From: Pseudomonas parasichuanensis
GTDB taxonomy: Bacteria; Pseudomonadota; Gammaproteobacteria; Pseudomonadales; Pseudomonadaceae
Direction: 5' to 3'
Assembly (NCBI RefSeq): GCF_021601385.1
Contig: NZ_BQHO01000008.1
Location: 1-64,000, forward strand
DNA length: 64,000 bases
In this document: positions 1 through 8,079 of the stretch, one piece after another
Layout of the letters: each line of letters begins with the position of its first letter
How positions within the stretch are numbered: the first letter of the stretch is position 1
Translations under genes and position numbers: made by a program
The notes under the pieces: generated by a model
Told to the model about the DNA's origin: nothing
The model's database searches: none
Seen by the model: only the letters and a program-made list of their open reading frames with translations

Positions 1-126
1 GAAGGAGTGGGGGCAACAGCAGCTGCGCTGGTAGACTTATCCACAGTTGCTGGTAACAAAATCAGCAATCCGCCCTGGGTCAAATTTCAATCGGCAGGGT
101 GGGTCAATTTTCCATCAGCGCCAACA
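1..126. mobile_element. terminal end of an IS21-family-like insertion sequence
   Basis: This is the outer end of an element that continues beyond the left edge. Two imperfect direct copies of a motif beginning TGGGTCAA(A/T)TTTC lie about 24 bp apart (near 76 and 100), and the outer one runs to a CCAACA tip at about 126. Multiple tandem copies of a terminal repeat and TG...CA tips are typical of the IS21 (IstA/IstB) family. The sequence from about 127 onward is serine hydrolase coding sequence, so the boundary is sharp. No transposase reading frame can be recognised in these 126 bases. The exact tip could be 126 or 128 because of the CACA run. The family call is inferred from repeat architecture only. 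Confidence 0.6.
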
Positions 127-1110
127 CAGTTGTCCGCCATCAAGCACGAATTCGCCAAAACGACCCCAGTCGCGCAGCGTGGCGTTGAAACCGTGGCCGC
201 CCATGTCGACTTTTCCAGGGACCAGCGCATGCCAGACACCATCCTGCTGCATGCCGTAACGGCTCCACAGGCGGCTTTCCAGATACTTGGCAATGGTCAT
301 GCCCGTGGCGTTTTCCAGTACGCGGCCCACCAACCAGGCACCCCCGGTGTTATAGGACCAGACTTCACCAGGCTTGACGCCTGGCTTGCGCTTGACCGAG
401 CGCACCAGGTTGAGCACGCAGTCATAAGGCTCAGGCTTGGCCTCGCACTGCGTCATATGTGAGAAATCGGAGTCTTTGGAGGTGTAATCTTCGTTCCATT
501 GCACGCCAGAGGTGTGCTGCATCAACTGGTGCAGGGTCACGTCCTGCCATTCGGAGCCTTTGAGTTCCGGAATGTAGACCGAGATCTTGTCGTCCACGGA
601 CTTGATCTTGCCTTCCTTCACTGCCATGCCGACCAACACGCTGACCACCGATTTGGCCACCGAGCGCGAGGTCCACAGGGTTTGCGATGTATTGCCCTTG
701 CCATAGTACTCATAGGCAATCTTGCCGTCTTTGAGTACTAACAAACCGGTCACGCTCTGGCTGGCCAGGTAATCGGCAAGGCCGCGTTCCTTGCCTTCCA
801 GGCTGTACTGCACGTCCTTGAGCGGTTTGCTCGCTGCCGGTAGCGGGAACGCTTTGGATTTATGTGTACTGAATACATCCCCGTCGTACATACGATACGT
901 ATTACGAAAACCCACCACACGGGTCTCTTGATCCCAACTGAGCATATCCTTGGGCGCCGGCAGCACCTTGTCGAACGGCCGCGGGCACTGCTCTAGGCCT
1001 GGCACGCCGCACGCGCCCTTGCTTTCGGCGGCCTGGGTCAGGCCGGAGGTAAGTGCCAGGGCCAGCAGGCTCAGGCCGGTGAACGACTTCTTTCTTGTTG
1101 TAGGTCGCAT
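115..1110 (-). pseudogene. exported serine hydrolase (beta-lactamase class C fold), 3'-truncated by an IS
   Basis: The remaining 331 codons encode a signal peptide (KK-SFTGLSLLALAL, cleavage near QAA at 26-28) and the N-terminal two thirds of a class C beta-lactamase/esterase-fold hydrolase. The SxxK nucleophile motif SVAK is at S150-K153 and a SYNTGG motif (Y253) stands where the second active-site motif is expected. The gene loses its family sequence after GGQL; the last three codons (Cys-Trp-Arg) and the stop lie in the insertion-sequence end, so the C-terminal strand carrying the third (HTG/KTG-like) motif is gone. The start at 1110 is preferred over upstream in-frame codons because it begins the signal peptide. 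The gene is divergent from a LysR gene. The product is probably inactive. Confidence 0.7.
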
Positions 1111-1224
1111 CGGTGGCTCCTCAAAGCGTGGAATTACGCTCGTTGGAGTGTCGGCAACTTGTATCACGCCGAAAAGCACAATAAATTTGCAGCCACTATT
1201 ACAAAAACTAACAGCCAGGCCGCC

Positions 1225-2124
1225 ATGAACCGTGATCGCTTGCCCCCGCTCAACGCCGTGCGTGCCTTCGAAGCCGCGGCGCGCCTGGGTAGCTACGTCG
1301 CCGCCTCGCAAGCGCTGCATGTGACCCAGCCGGCCATCGGCCGCCACGTGAAAAACCTTGAAGACTGGCTGGGTGTGCGCCTGCTTGAACGCTCATCGCG
1401 TGGCGTCAGCCTGACCTTGCAAGGCGCGCACTATTACAAGGCCGCCGCCGAAGCCCTGCAGATGCTCGCAGATGCAGGGGCACGCCTGGCCAAGCGCGGC
1501 GATGAGCGTTGGTTGCGCATCCTCTGCGGCCCGGCGTTCGCCTCACGCTGGCTGACGCCCCGAATCGAGATCCTGCACAGCCTGCGACCGGATCTGAAAA
1601 TCGCCATCGAACCCAATTCAACCTTCAACAGCGTCGACGCGCGCCAGGCGGATCTGGCCATCGCCTACGGGTTGCCTGGCGAGCTCTCCGGCGTGCGCGA
1701 GGTGTTGATCCGCCCAGAAGTGTTTCCGGTTTGTGCGCCAGGCTACCGCGCACAACTGCCCGCGGGGCTGGAGGCTGAAGACCTGCCGGGCTGTCAGCTG
1801 ATTCATGTGGACGACGGCACCTGGTGGAACAGCTGGTTCGCAGCCCTGGGCCTTCGCGTACGGGTCAAGGCGCAGACCTCGCATGTCAGCAACGACATTG
1901 TGCTGAACCTGGCCCAGCGTGGTCATGGCATCGCATTGGCCAATGAGGTGCTGGTTGGTCGGGAACTGCGCGAAGGCACACTGGTGCGCTGCGTGGCGCA
2001 GGCAGTGCCGCTGGAAAGCTATCAACTGCTGACCCCGGCACAAGCCCCCTCTTCCGATGCCCTTTGGTTCATGCAATGGCTAGCCACTACTCTGTGCGAA
2101 CCTTATCCTGATAATTCGCAGTAA
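1225..2124 (+). CDS. LysR-family transcriptional regulator (GcvA/AmpR-like)
   Basis: The product is a 299-residue LysR regulator. The N-terminal winged helix-turn-helix (about residues 5-65) has the family pattern LNAVRAFEAAARLGS...VTQPAIGRHVKNLE, and a substrate-binding-like effector domain fills the rest. The PPLNAVRAFEAAARLGS start resembles the GcvA/AmpR branch, whose members often control a divergent neighbour. The ATG at 1225 is chosen because the helix-turn-helix follows at the usual distance; in-frame codons upstream would add an unrelated tail. The divergent neighbour is the serine hydrolase now broken by an insertion sequence, so this regulator may have lost its local target. Autoregulation from the 114-bp shared intergenic region is likely but not shown. 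Confidence 0.85.
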   Translation: MNRDRLPPLNAVRAFEAAARLGSYVAASQALHVTQPAIGRHVKNLEDWLGVRLLERSSRGVSLTLQGAHYYKAAAEALQMLADAGARLAKRGDERWLRILCGPAFASRWLTPRIEILHSLRPDLKIAIEPNSTFNSVDARQADLAIAYGLPGELSGVREVLIRPEVFPVCAPGYRAQLPAGLEAEDLPGCQLIHVDDGTWWNSWFAALGLRVRVKAQTSHVSNDIVLNLAQRGHGIALANEVLVGRELREGTLVRCVAQAVPLESYQLLTPAQAPSSDALWFMQWLATTLCEPYPDNSQ

Positions 2125-2151
2125 CTTCGGCCAAAATCCACAATAATCGGC

Positions 2152-2187
2152 GATAACTCAACTAAATAAGCATTTAGTCGAGTTATC
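2152..2187. promoter_or_regulatory. 36-bp near-perfect palindrome upstream of the PhyH gene
   Basis: The arms GATAACTCAACTAAAT and ATTTAGTCGAGTTATC (16 bp each) flank a four-base loop AAGC and match with one mismatch. The element lies 27 bp after the LysR stop and 20 bp before the PhyH start. The stem is AT-rich and no T-tract follows, which fits a protein-binding operator better than an intrinsic terminator. The cognate regulator is unknown. Confidence 0.6.
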
Positions 2188-2207
2188 AACAAAGGACTTC
2201 GCCCGCC

Positions 2208-2891
2208 ATGATCCCGCGCGACCAGCTCCACCAAGACGGCTACCTCCTCCTGCGCCAGGCGATCCCAGCCGACTGGCTGCAGGCCCTGCGCAGTACCTTC
2301 GACACCTGTAGCAAGCCCTCGGACCAATGGCCAATGCCGCGCGGCAATGACTGGCGCCATTCGCTGCTGGACACCGACCCGATGATCCAGCGGGTGTGCC
2401 GCCTGCCCCAGGTCCTGGCCGCCGTCGGCGAACTGATCGGCGAACGCTTCTTCCTTTCCCAGGTGGATGGCCGCGAGCCGCTGGCCGGTGGTGGTTACCA
2501 GCAACTGCACCGCGACCTGTCGGTGCACCGGCCGGGCGACATCGCCAACGCCCTGGCCTTCTTCGACGACTACGGCCCCCAGAACGGCGCCACCCGCCTC
2601 ATTCCCGGCAGCCATCGCCCCGCCACCGACGCCCCGCCCTGCGACTTCAGCGACGAATCCGGGGTCGTGCAACTGTCTGGTGCGGCAGGCGACATCCTGG
2701 TGTTCGACGTCGACCTGGTGCATGCCGCCAGCCTGAACCACTCCGGCGCGCGTCGGCGCTCCATCCTGATCGGCTACTTCGCGGATGCGCTGTATGAAAC
2801 CCATCTGCAAACGCTCGACCTGAGAAACATACGAATGGACACCAGCGAGCGGTTCAACCCTGCAGCCTTTGCCCCTTGGGTTCAGTCATGA
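2208..2891 (+). CDS. phytanoyl-CoA dioxygenase (PhyH) family Fe(II)/2-oxoglutarate oxygenase
   Basis: The 227-residue protein has the non-haem iron facial triad of this family: H101 and D103 in QLHRD and H172 in DLVHAAS, with an arginine (about R183, in ARRRS) placed to bind 2-oxoglutarate. Such enzymes hydroxylate small molecules using O2 and 2-oxoglutarate; the substrate here cannot be read from sequence. The start is preceded by AAAGGA at a good distance. It sits behind a long palindrome and is not part of an obvious operon. It is the second Fe/2OG oxygenase within 6 kb, the other being in the cyclodipeptide synthase operon on the opposite strand, but a functional link is only a guess. Confidence 0.8.
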   Translation: MIPRDQLHQDGYLLLRQAIPADWLQALRSTFDTCSKPSDQWPMPRGNDWRHSLLDTDPMIQRVCRLPQVLAAVGELIGERFFLSQVDGREPLAGGGYQQLHRDLSVHRPGDIANALAFFDDYGPQNGATRLIPGSHRPATDAPPCDFSDESGVVQLSGAAGDILVFDVDLVHAASLNHSGARRRSILIGYFADALYETHLQTLDLRNIRMDTSERFNPAAFAPWVQS

Positions 2892-2985
2892 CGCCGGTCA
2901 AGCTGACCTTTGCGCGCTCGACTGGCCATTGCCTGCGACATTCGATTTAATCGTCTGCTGGACCCCTCAACACTCGAGGCTTTGC

Positions 2986-3486
2986 ATGAAGCAGGTTTTC
3001 GCCCTATGTGTCAGCGTGTCGCTACTCTCAGGCTGCGATGTCGCGATCAACACCAACGTACCCACCTCAAACGCATCGGCAGTCACGCTCTCCCAGCCAG
3101 ACTCAGCGCAACAACAGCGGCTGGCAGCCGACACAGCGGCCGAATTCCTGTTGTTGCTGGATGCAGGACGAATCGACATGACCTGGCCGCCTGCTGGCTC
3201 GGCCCTCAAGGCAGCGACATCCGAGTCGAACTGGGTAAAAGGAATCCGCGGTTTGCGCGCGGGGCTTGGTGAGCTCAAGCAACGTGATCAGTTCCAGGTT
3301 GCGTTCACCAAACAGCTACCGGATGCGCCGCCCGGCCATTACGCAGCCGTTCAGAGCCAGTCGACGTTTGCAAACATTGTGGTCACCGAAGCCGTGCTGC
3401 TCAGCGAGGAAGCTGATCAATGGCGTGTGGTCGGCTACAACATCAGTAAAACCGTCGAAGTCTCCGCAGGGATTCGGCTCTTCTAG
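2986..3486 (+). CDS. small lipoprotein, DUF4019-like
   Basis: The 166-residue product has a lipoprotein signal: Met-Lys, a short hydrophobic stretch and a lipobox LLSGC with the acylated cysteine near residue 18, so it is predicted to be membrane-anchored in the periplasm. The body (AADTAAEFLLLLDAGR...TWPPAGSALK...W...) resembles DUF4019 proteins, a family of unknown function with conserved tryptophans in a helix-rich/beta fold. The ATG at 2986 begins the signal peptide; longer in-frame starts do not. The gene converges on the LLM monooxygenase gene with a 13-bp gap, and no terminator hairpin was seen between them. Confidence 0.6.
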   Translation: MKQVFALCVSVSLLSGCDVAINTNVPTSNASAVTLSQPDSAQQQRLAADTAAEFLLLLDAGRIDMTWPPAGSALKAATSESNWVKGIRGLRAGLGELKQRDQFQVAFTKQLPDAPPGHYAAVQSQSTFANIVVTEAVLLSEEADQWRVVGYNISKTVEVSAGIRLF

Positions 3487-3499
3487 CGCAATAATCGAC

Positions 3500-4840
3500 T
3501 CACCCCGCGAAGTGCCGATTCTGCACAGCGTCCAGGCCCAGGTTTTCGCGTAATGTCCGCCCTTCGTATTCACGTCTGAACAAGCCGACGCGCTGCAACT
3601 CGGGTATCACCCATTCAACGAAATCATCCAGCCCACCTGGTAAATGGGTGAACAACAGATTGAAACCATCCGCCGCACCCTCCTCGAACCAGGTCGCCAT
3701 CTCATCGACAATCTGCTGGGGCGTGCCGACCATCAACCGGTGCCCACCCGCCCCCAGCTTGCGCAGCAGTTGCCCGGCCGTGGGCCGCTCCCGGCGAATC
3801 AAGTCCACCACCAATTGCTGACGGCTTTTGTGGCGCTCGGTCACAGGCAATGGGTCCGGCAACACCACCGGCGCATCCGGGGCCAGGCGCTCCAGATCGA
3901 TGCCGATATCCAGCAGGAACGACAGCGCCTTGAGGGCCGCCTCCGGGTCCACCAAGGCTTGCAATTGCTCGTGCTTCTCCTGCGCCTCGCTGGCGGTGCG
4001 CCCGACCACGGGTGCCAGCCCGGGAAACACCTTCAGGGCCGTCGGCGCACGGCCAGCGTTGGCCAGGCGCTGGTGGATATCGTCGTAGAAGGCTCTGCCC
4101 TCCTCCAGGCTTTGCTGGGCGGTGAACACCAACTCGGCGCTGCGCGCCGCCAGCGCACGGCCTGCCGGCGAAGAGCCGGCCTGGGCAATCACCGGCCAGC
4201 CCTGCACCGGCCGAGGCGCGTTCAATGGCCCACGTACACGGAAGTGTTCGCCCTGATGGTCGAGCACACGCATGCGCTCTGGCTTAAGCCAGGTGCCCGA
4301 CACCTTGTCCAACACAAACGCATCGTCCGCCCAGCTGTCCCACAACCCGGTCACCACATCGAAAAACTCTTCGGCGCGCGCATAACGGTCGGCATGCGGC
4401 AGATGCCCCGGCTGGTTGAAGTTCTCGCCGCCAATCAACGCCGTCACCAGGTTCCATCCGGCCCTGCCACCGGACAGATGATCGAGCGACGCGAACTTGC
4501 GGGCAATGTTGTACGGCTCGTTGAAGCTGGTGTTGGCGGTGGCGATCAGGCCGATATGCCGTGTCACCACGGCCAACGCCGGCAGCAAGGTCAGCGGGTC
4601 CCAGCGCAGGCTGTAGGCACTGCTGCGCAATACCCGAGGGTCCAGGTCCCCCACTGCCACGTTGTCATTGAGGAACAGCGCGTCGAAACGCCCCCGCTCC
4701 AACGTCTGGGCGTACTGCCGATAGCGCTCGAAGTTGATCGAGGCATCGGCATCCGCCTGCGGGTGGCGCCAGCTGCCGGCATGGGCGCCCGAACCGGACA
4801 GGAAAGCGCCCAGCCGCAGGCGTGCGTCACGCCTTGCCAT
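3500..4840 (-). CDS. LLM-class flavin-dependent monooxygenase (NtaA/SnaA/DszA type)
   Basis: The 446-residue protein belongs to the bacterial luciferase-like, FMNH2-dependent monooxygenases of the NtaA/SnaA/DszA group, shown by GAFLSGSGAHAGSWR near the start, LFLNDN, a TANTSFNEPYNIARK segment and the SGGRAGWNLVT motif typical of the family. Members oxidise or hydroxylate small molecules with reduced flavin supplied by a separate reductase, which is not encoded here. It is the last gene of the cyclodipeptide synthase operon. Its start (ATG at 4840) overlaps the end of the MFS gene by 14 bp, implying translational coupling. A role as an oxidative tailoring enzyme acting on the diketopiperazine is inferred from context; an unrelated catabolic substrate is the alternative. 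Confidence 0.8.
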   Translation of the reverse strand: MARRDARLRLGAFLSGSGAHAGSWRHPQADADASINFERYRQYAQTLERGRFDALFLNDNVAVGDLDPRVLRSSAYSLRWDPLTLLPALAVVTRHIGLIATANTSFNEPYNIARKFASLDHLSGGRAGWNLVTALIGGENFNQPGHLPHADRYARAEEFFDVVTGLWDSWADDAFVLDKVSGTWLKPERMRVLDHQGEHFRVRGPLNAPRPVQGWPVIAQAGSSPAGRALAARSAELVFTAQQSLEEGRAFYDDIHQRLANAGRAPTALKVFPGLAPVVGRTASEAQEKHEQLQALVDPEAALKALSFLLDIGIDLERLAPDAPVVLPDPLPVTERHKSRQQLVVDLIRRERPTAGQLLRKLGAGGHRLMVGTPQQIVDEMATWFEEGAADGFNLLFTHLPGGLDDFVEWVIPELQRVGLFRREYEGRTLRENLGLDAVQNRHFAG

Positions 4841-6371
4841 GGTTAGGCTCCTGCGCAGGCGCGGCAAGTGCCTTGGTGCGCAGCAGTACGCGCACTGCCC
4901 CCCAGACCAGCACCAGGCTCACGGCCAGGAAGATCATCAGTGCCTGGTAGCCTTGCAGAAACGCGTCATGCACCCAACCTTGCAACACATCGCTGCCCTG
5001 CCCCAGGTGCTGGGCAAGCAATGCTGCGCCCTGCTCCGGCGAGGCCGCCGCCCGGGCCAGCCAGTCGGTCTGCGCAGGCAGCCCTGTGGCCCGCGACAAC
5101 GCCTGCGCCGCCACTTCGCGGTAAAGCCCAGCCCCCACCGCCAGCCCCAGGCCGCCACCGACGTTGTGCAGGGTCATCAGTGAGCCCATGGCCACCGAAC
5201 TCACCTGCTGCGGCACCGACGAAATGCCCAGCACCGTGGAAGGCCCGAGGATGCATGCCCAGCCCAGGCCCATCACGGCAAAGGCCGCCAACAGATGAAC
5301 CAGCGACGTGGCTTCGCTGAACGCAGCCTGTAGCCCGGCCGACAGCACGAACAGCAGCAACCCGGCCTGCACCAGCAGCGCCGGGCCTTTGCGGTCCACC
5401 AGCCGCCCGACCAGCGGAGACAAGAACGCCACCCCAAGCGTGGTCGGCAGCAGCAACAGCCCACTGGCCTGAACACTCTCGCCACGTATCAATGCCAGAT
5501 ACAGCGGCATCAAGAAGAACGCGACGCAGTAGAATACCGCCAGCCCGAAACTGGCCGTCACCGCCGCCGCGAAGCGCCGGTTGGCGAACAGCCGCAGGTC
5601 GATGATCGGTGCCTGCACCCGCAACTCCACCCCGACAAACGCCAGCAACGCCACGACTGCAATCGCCAGCACGCGCAATGTCTGCAGCGATGTCCAGCCC
5701 CAGGTGGTGCCCTGCACGATCACCAGCACCAGGCTCGGCAAGCCCACCAGCAGCAACACCGCTCCAAGCCAGTCGAGGCGCGAATCGTTCTGCTGCGCAC
5801 GCGACTCTTGCGCCGCTACGGCAATGATCGCCAGGCTCAGCAACACGAAAGGCACGTTGACCAGGAAGATCCACTGCCAACCGAAGGCACTGGTGATCAG
5901 CCCACCCAACACCGGCCCGGCCGCAAGGCCAATACCGTTGACACCGAACAGCACGCCGAACGCCTTGCCCTGCTCCTCACTGGCAAAGGTCGCCGCGACG
6001 ATCGCTCCAGAGGCGGTGTACAGCACCGCGCACGCCAGCCCTTGGGCAATCCGGGCGGCCACCAGCGTATCGATGTCGCTGGAAAGCCCCGCACCGAGCG
6101 AGGCCAGCCCGAATACCACCAGGCCTATGCTCAGCACCCGCCGGCGGCCCTTGAGGTCGGCCAGGCGCCCCACCAGCACCATGGCGCTGGACAACGCCAG
6201 AATGAAGCCATTGATAACCCATTGCAGGCTGTCCACTGTCGCACCAAGCTCGGCCTGTAGCGCCGGCAACGCCGTGTTGACGATGGTGAAGTCCACACAC
6301 CCAAGAAAACTGGCGATGCTCACCCCGAGCAAAGCCCACCATTTGCGTTGCTGTTGCGCAAAAACGCCCAT
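4827..6371 (-). CDS. MFS efflux transporter, DHA2 (EmrB/QacA) family
   Basis: The protein has 514 residues and about 14 predicted transmembrane segments, the usual number for DHA2 drug:proton antiporters. Family motifs are visible: an early membrane helix with DFTIVNTALPALQ, motif A as GRLADLKGRRRV, and motif C-like GPVLGGLI. The ATG at 6371 is preceded by GGAAGGAG six bases upstream, which decides the start over an in-frame ATG at 6389. It lies 71 bp downstream of the cyclodipeptide synthase gene on the same strand and overlaps the LLM gene. Exporters of this kind accompany cyclodipeptide pathways (YvmA in the pulcherriminic acid cluster, BcmT in the bicyclomycin cluster), so export of or self-resistance to the pathway product is the likely role. 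Confidence 0.85.
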   Translation of the reverse strand: MGVFAQQQRKWWALLGVSIASFLGCVDFTIVNTALPALQAELGATVDSLQWVINGFILALSSAMVLVGRLADLKGRRRVLSIGLVVFGLASLGAGLSSDIDTLVAARIAQGLACAVLYTASGAIVAATFASEEQGKAFGVLFGVNGIGLAAGPVLGGLITSAFGWQWIFLVNVPFVLLSLAIIAVAAQESRAQQNDSRLDWLGAVLLLVGLPSLVLVIVQGTTWGWTSLQTLRVLAIAVVALLAFVGVELRVQAPIIDLRLFANRRFAAAVTASFGLAVFYCVAFFLMPLYLALIRGESVQASGLLLLPTTLGVAFLSPLVGRLVDRKGPALLVQAGLLLFVLSAGLQAAFSEATSLVHLLAAFAVMGLGWACILGPSTVLGISSVPQQVSSVAMGSLMTLHNVGGGLGLAVGAGLYREVAAQALSRATGLPAQTDWLARAAASPEQGAALLAQHLGQGSDVLQGWVHDAFLQGYQALMIFLAVSLVLVWGAVRVLLRTKALAAPAQEPNHGKA

Positions 6372-6442
6372 GGAAACTCCTTCCGTCATTTCAGTAAGAA
6401 GGCCGTCGTCCGTGTGGCGTGGGGCCTGCGTGGTAAAGGCTT

Positions 6443-7192
6443 TCAGATGGCGATGGCACTGCCGGCCCAGGCCGGGTGCGCCGCCCCCGGCAAGTTGAAG
6501 GGAATCGGGATGCCGCGTTTCTTGAACTTGAGCGGCAGCCAGTGCACCCGCTCGGGGGCATGGGGCTCGATCAGCAGGCGCCGCGCTTCGGCCATGGCAT
6601 GGGTCATCTGCTGCGGGTAGATCACATAGTCGTAACCCTCCTGCGCCCACTGCGGCAGGATGATCGGCACCTCTTCCAGGATGTACTCGCGGCACTGGGC
6701 GGCGGCACGCTCAAGGTCAGCCTCGGGGTCGCGCAATCGCAAGCGCTCGATGAACACGCCAATGGTGCTCTCGATAGCCCCGCGCAGATCCTCGCTGTCA
6801 CGGTACAGCGCGTTCACCTGCTGACGCAGGTCGGCATAACGGTCCGAGGCCAGCTCCTGGTTCCAGCGGCTGATGCTCACCGGCGCCTCCAGCCCCGCCA
6901 GGTACTTGCGGTTGCGTGCCAGCCACGCATCGCCGTCGCGGATCGACGCCGACAACGCCTCGCCCGGCGACTTGCCGTGCTTGTTGTGGCGCTGCAAGGT
7001 GTCGGCCACCACGACCTTCACCTGGCTGAAACCGGACTTGTTGATCAGGTGCACCGTCGAGCTGAGCTTCTGCTCCTCGTGGTACTCCTGCCCCACGCTG
7101 ATCGCCAGCACGCAGCGCTTGCCGGTGAAGTCCAGTTCTTCGCCACCCTTGTTGAAATAGGCTTTGAGATTGATCGCTTCCACATTGCTCAT
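6443..7192 (-). CDS. tRNA-dependent cyclodipeptide synthase (XYP-type)
   Basis: The 249-residue product matches the size and motif layout of cyclodipeptide synthases, which use two aminoacyl-tRNAs to make a 2,5-diketopiperazine. S32 in LAISVGQEY aligns with the catalytic Ser37 of AlbC. Y170 and E174 in the YILEEVP helix correspond to AlbC Tyr178 and Glu182, and the Y192-P193 pair in VIYPQQ places it in the XYP rather than the NYQ subfamily (the Asn40 position is Q35). The central part (SPGEALSASIRDGDAWLARN) resembles the family's Arg/Lys-rich tRNA-contacting helices only loosely. The start lies 5 bp after the oxygenase stop. The amino acids incorporated cannot be predicted. It is the core gene of the operon. 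Confidence 0.85.
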   Translation of the reverse strand: MSNVEAINLKAYFNKGGEELDFTGKRCVLAISVGQEYHEEQKLSSTVHLINKSGFSQVKVVVADTLQRHNKHGKSPGEALSASIRDGDAWLARNRKYLAGLEAPVSISRWNQELASDRYADLRQQVNALYRDSEDLRGAIESTIGVFIERLRLRDPEADLERAAAQCREYILEEVPIILPQWAQEGYDYVIYPQQMTHAMAEARRLLIEPHAPERVHWLPLKFKKRGIPIPFNLPGAAHPAWAGSAIAI

Positions 7193-7197
7193 GTCGT

Positions 7198-7974
7198 CTA
7201 GCTCCAGTAGGCCAAAGGCTGGTCGTCGCCGAAATAACCGATGAATACGCCGAGGGTGACCCGGGTGCTGCTGGCCGACGGCCGCACAGCATGGATCAGC
7301 CGCGGATTGAGGAAGATCAGGTCGCCCGGCTCGGGTTTGACCACCAGGTCCGGCGGCGGCAGCAGGTGCCGCTCGATGCCATAGGCGCGCTCGCCACGCA
7401 GCCGGGTATATTCGCGTTCGTCCGGGTGCAGGTTCCAGATTTCCAGTTCGCCGCCGTCCTCGGGGATCTGCAGGTAGATGTTGGTGGAGAGCTGGGTCAG
7501 CAACTGCGGGTGATGGTCTTGCGGGGCGTTGCGCGCCAGGTCATCGGTGTGCGGCGTCAGGTCGACGTTGTTGCCCTGAAAGCGGGCGATGCCAACGAAG
7601 CATTTCTGCCCGTTCACATCCAGCAGCCGCGCACCCTTTGCCCAGACTTCATCGAGCAGCAGGCGCAGTTGGTCGATGGGCGATGCCAGCGGCCCGAAGG
7701 CGCTGCGGATCTTGCGGATATTGGTGATTGCCTGGTCGTGATAAGCGGCACGGCTGGCATCGTCGTTGATCTCGATGTAGGCCTTGCCGAGGCGCACGAA
7801 CTCGGTCTGCTCACTGAAGGCGCCACGCAGTTCATGATGGCTCAGCCGGTCCAGGGCCAAGGCCACGGTATCGGGCGATGCAAAACCTTTGATCTGGATG
7901 CCCAGGGTGCGGGCGTGAATAACATCTTGTATCTGTGCAGCAGTCAACGCTTCGACGGTGGTAACGGTCAGCAT
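7198..7974 (-). CDS. 2-oxoglutarate/Fe(II)-dependent oxygenase, first gene of the cyclodipeptide operon
   Basis: The 258-residue protein carries a non-haem iron triad H142-x-D144 (LTPHTDD) and H228 (RLIHAV), with R238 (STRVTLG) ten residues later as the expected 2-oxoglutarate ligand, on a double-stranded beta-helix framework. The ATG at 7974 is preferred over a GTG at 7980 because GAGGGAG sits at correct spacing only for the ATG. It is the promoter-proximal gene, with five bases separating it from the cyclodipeptide synthase. The bicyclomycin pathway uses several 2OG oxygenases on a cyclodipeptide, so tailoring of the diketopiperazine is the leading inference. It is not similar enough by eye to assign to a named Bcm enzyme. 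Confidence 0.8.
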   Translation of the reverse strand: MLTVTTVEALTAAQIQDVIHARTLGIQIKGFASPDTVALALDRLSHHELRGAFSEQTEFVRLGKAYIEINDDASRAAYHDQAITNIRKIRSAFGPLASPIDQLRLLLDEVWAKGARLLDVNGQKCFVGIARFQGNNVDLTPHTDDLARNAPQDHHPQLLTQLSTNIYLQIPEDGGELEIWNLHPDEREYTRLRGERAYGIERHLLPPPDLVVKPEPGDLIFLNPRLIHAVRPSASSTRVTLGVFIGYFGDDQPLAYWS

Positions 7975-8079
7975 GAACACTCCCTCGCCTATTCCTTGAA
8001 CGGTTCATTGCGCTTGAGGCGACGTCCTTGTCGTGAGTTCCTTTCAACGCCAGGTCATCTTCAGTAATACCCAAGCACT

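Noticed and set aside
7-462. Plus-strand frame spanning the insertion-sequence end and the hydrolase
   Set aside because: It crosses the element boundary and is antisense to the hydrolase; no family resemblance.
1225-2124. LysR gene as regulator of the cyclodipeptide operon
   Set aside because: It is 6 kb from that promoter and is divergent from another gene; nothing in sequence ties the two.
4827-6371. The exporter as a catabolic uptake system for the LLM monooxygenase substrate
   Set aside because: DHA2 family members are efflux antiporters, and the cyclodipeptide synthase directly upstream makes export more likely, though this is not proven.
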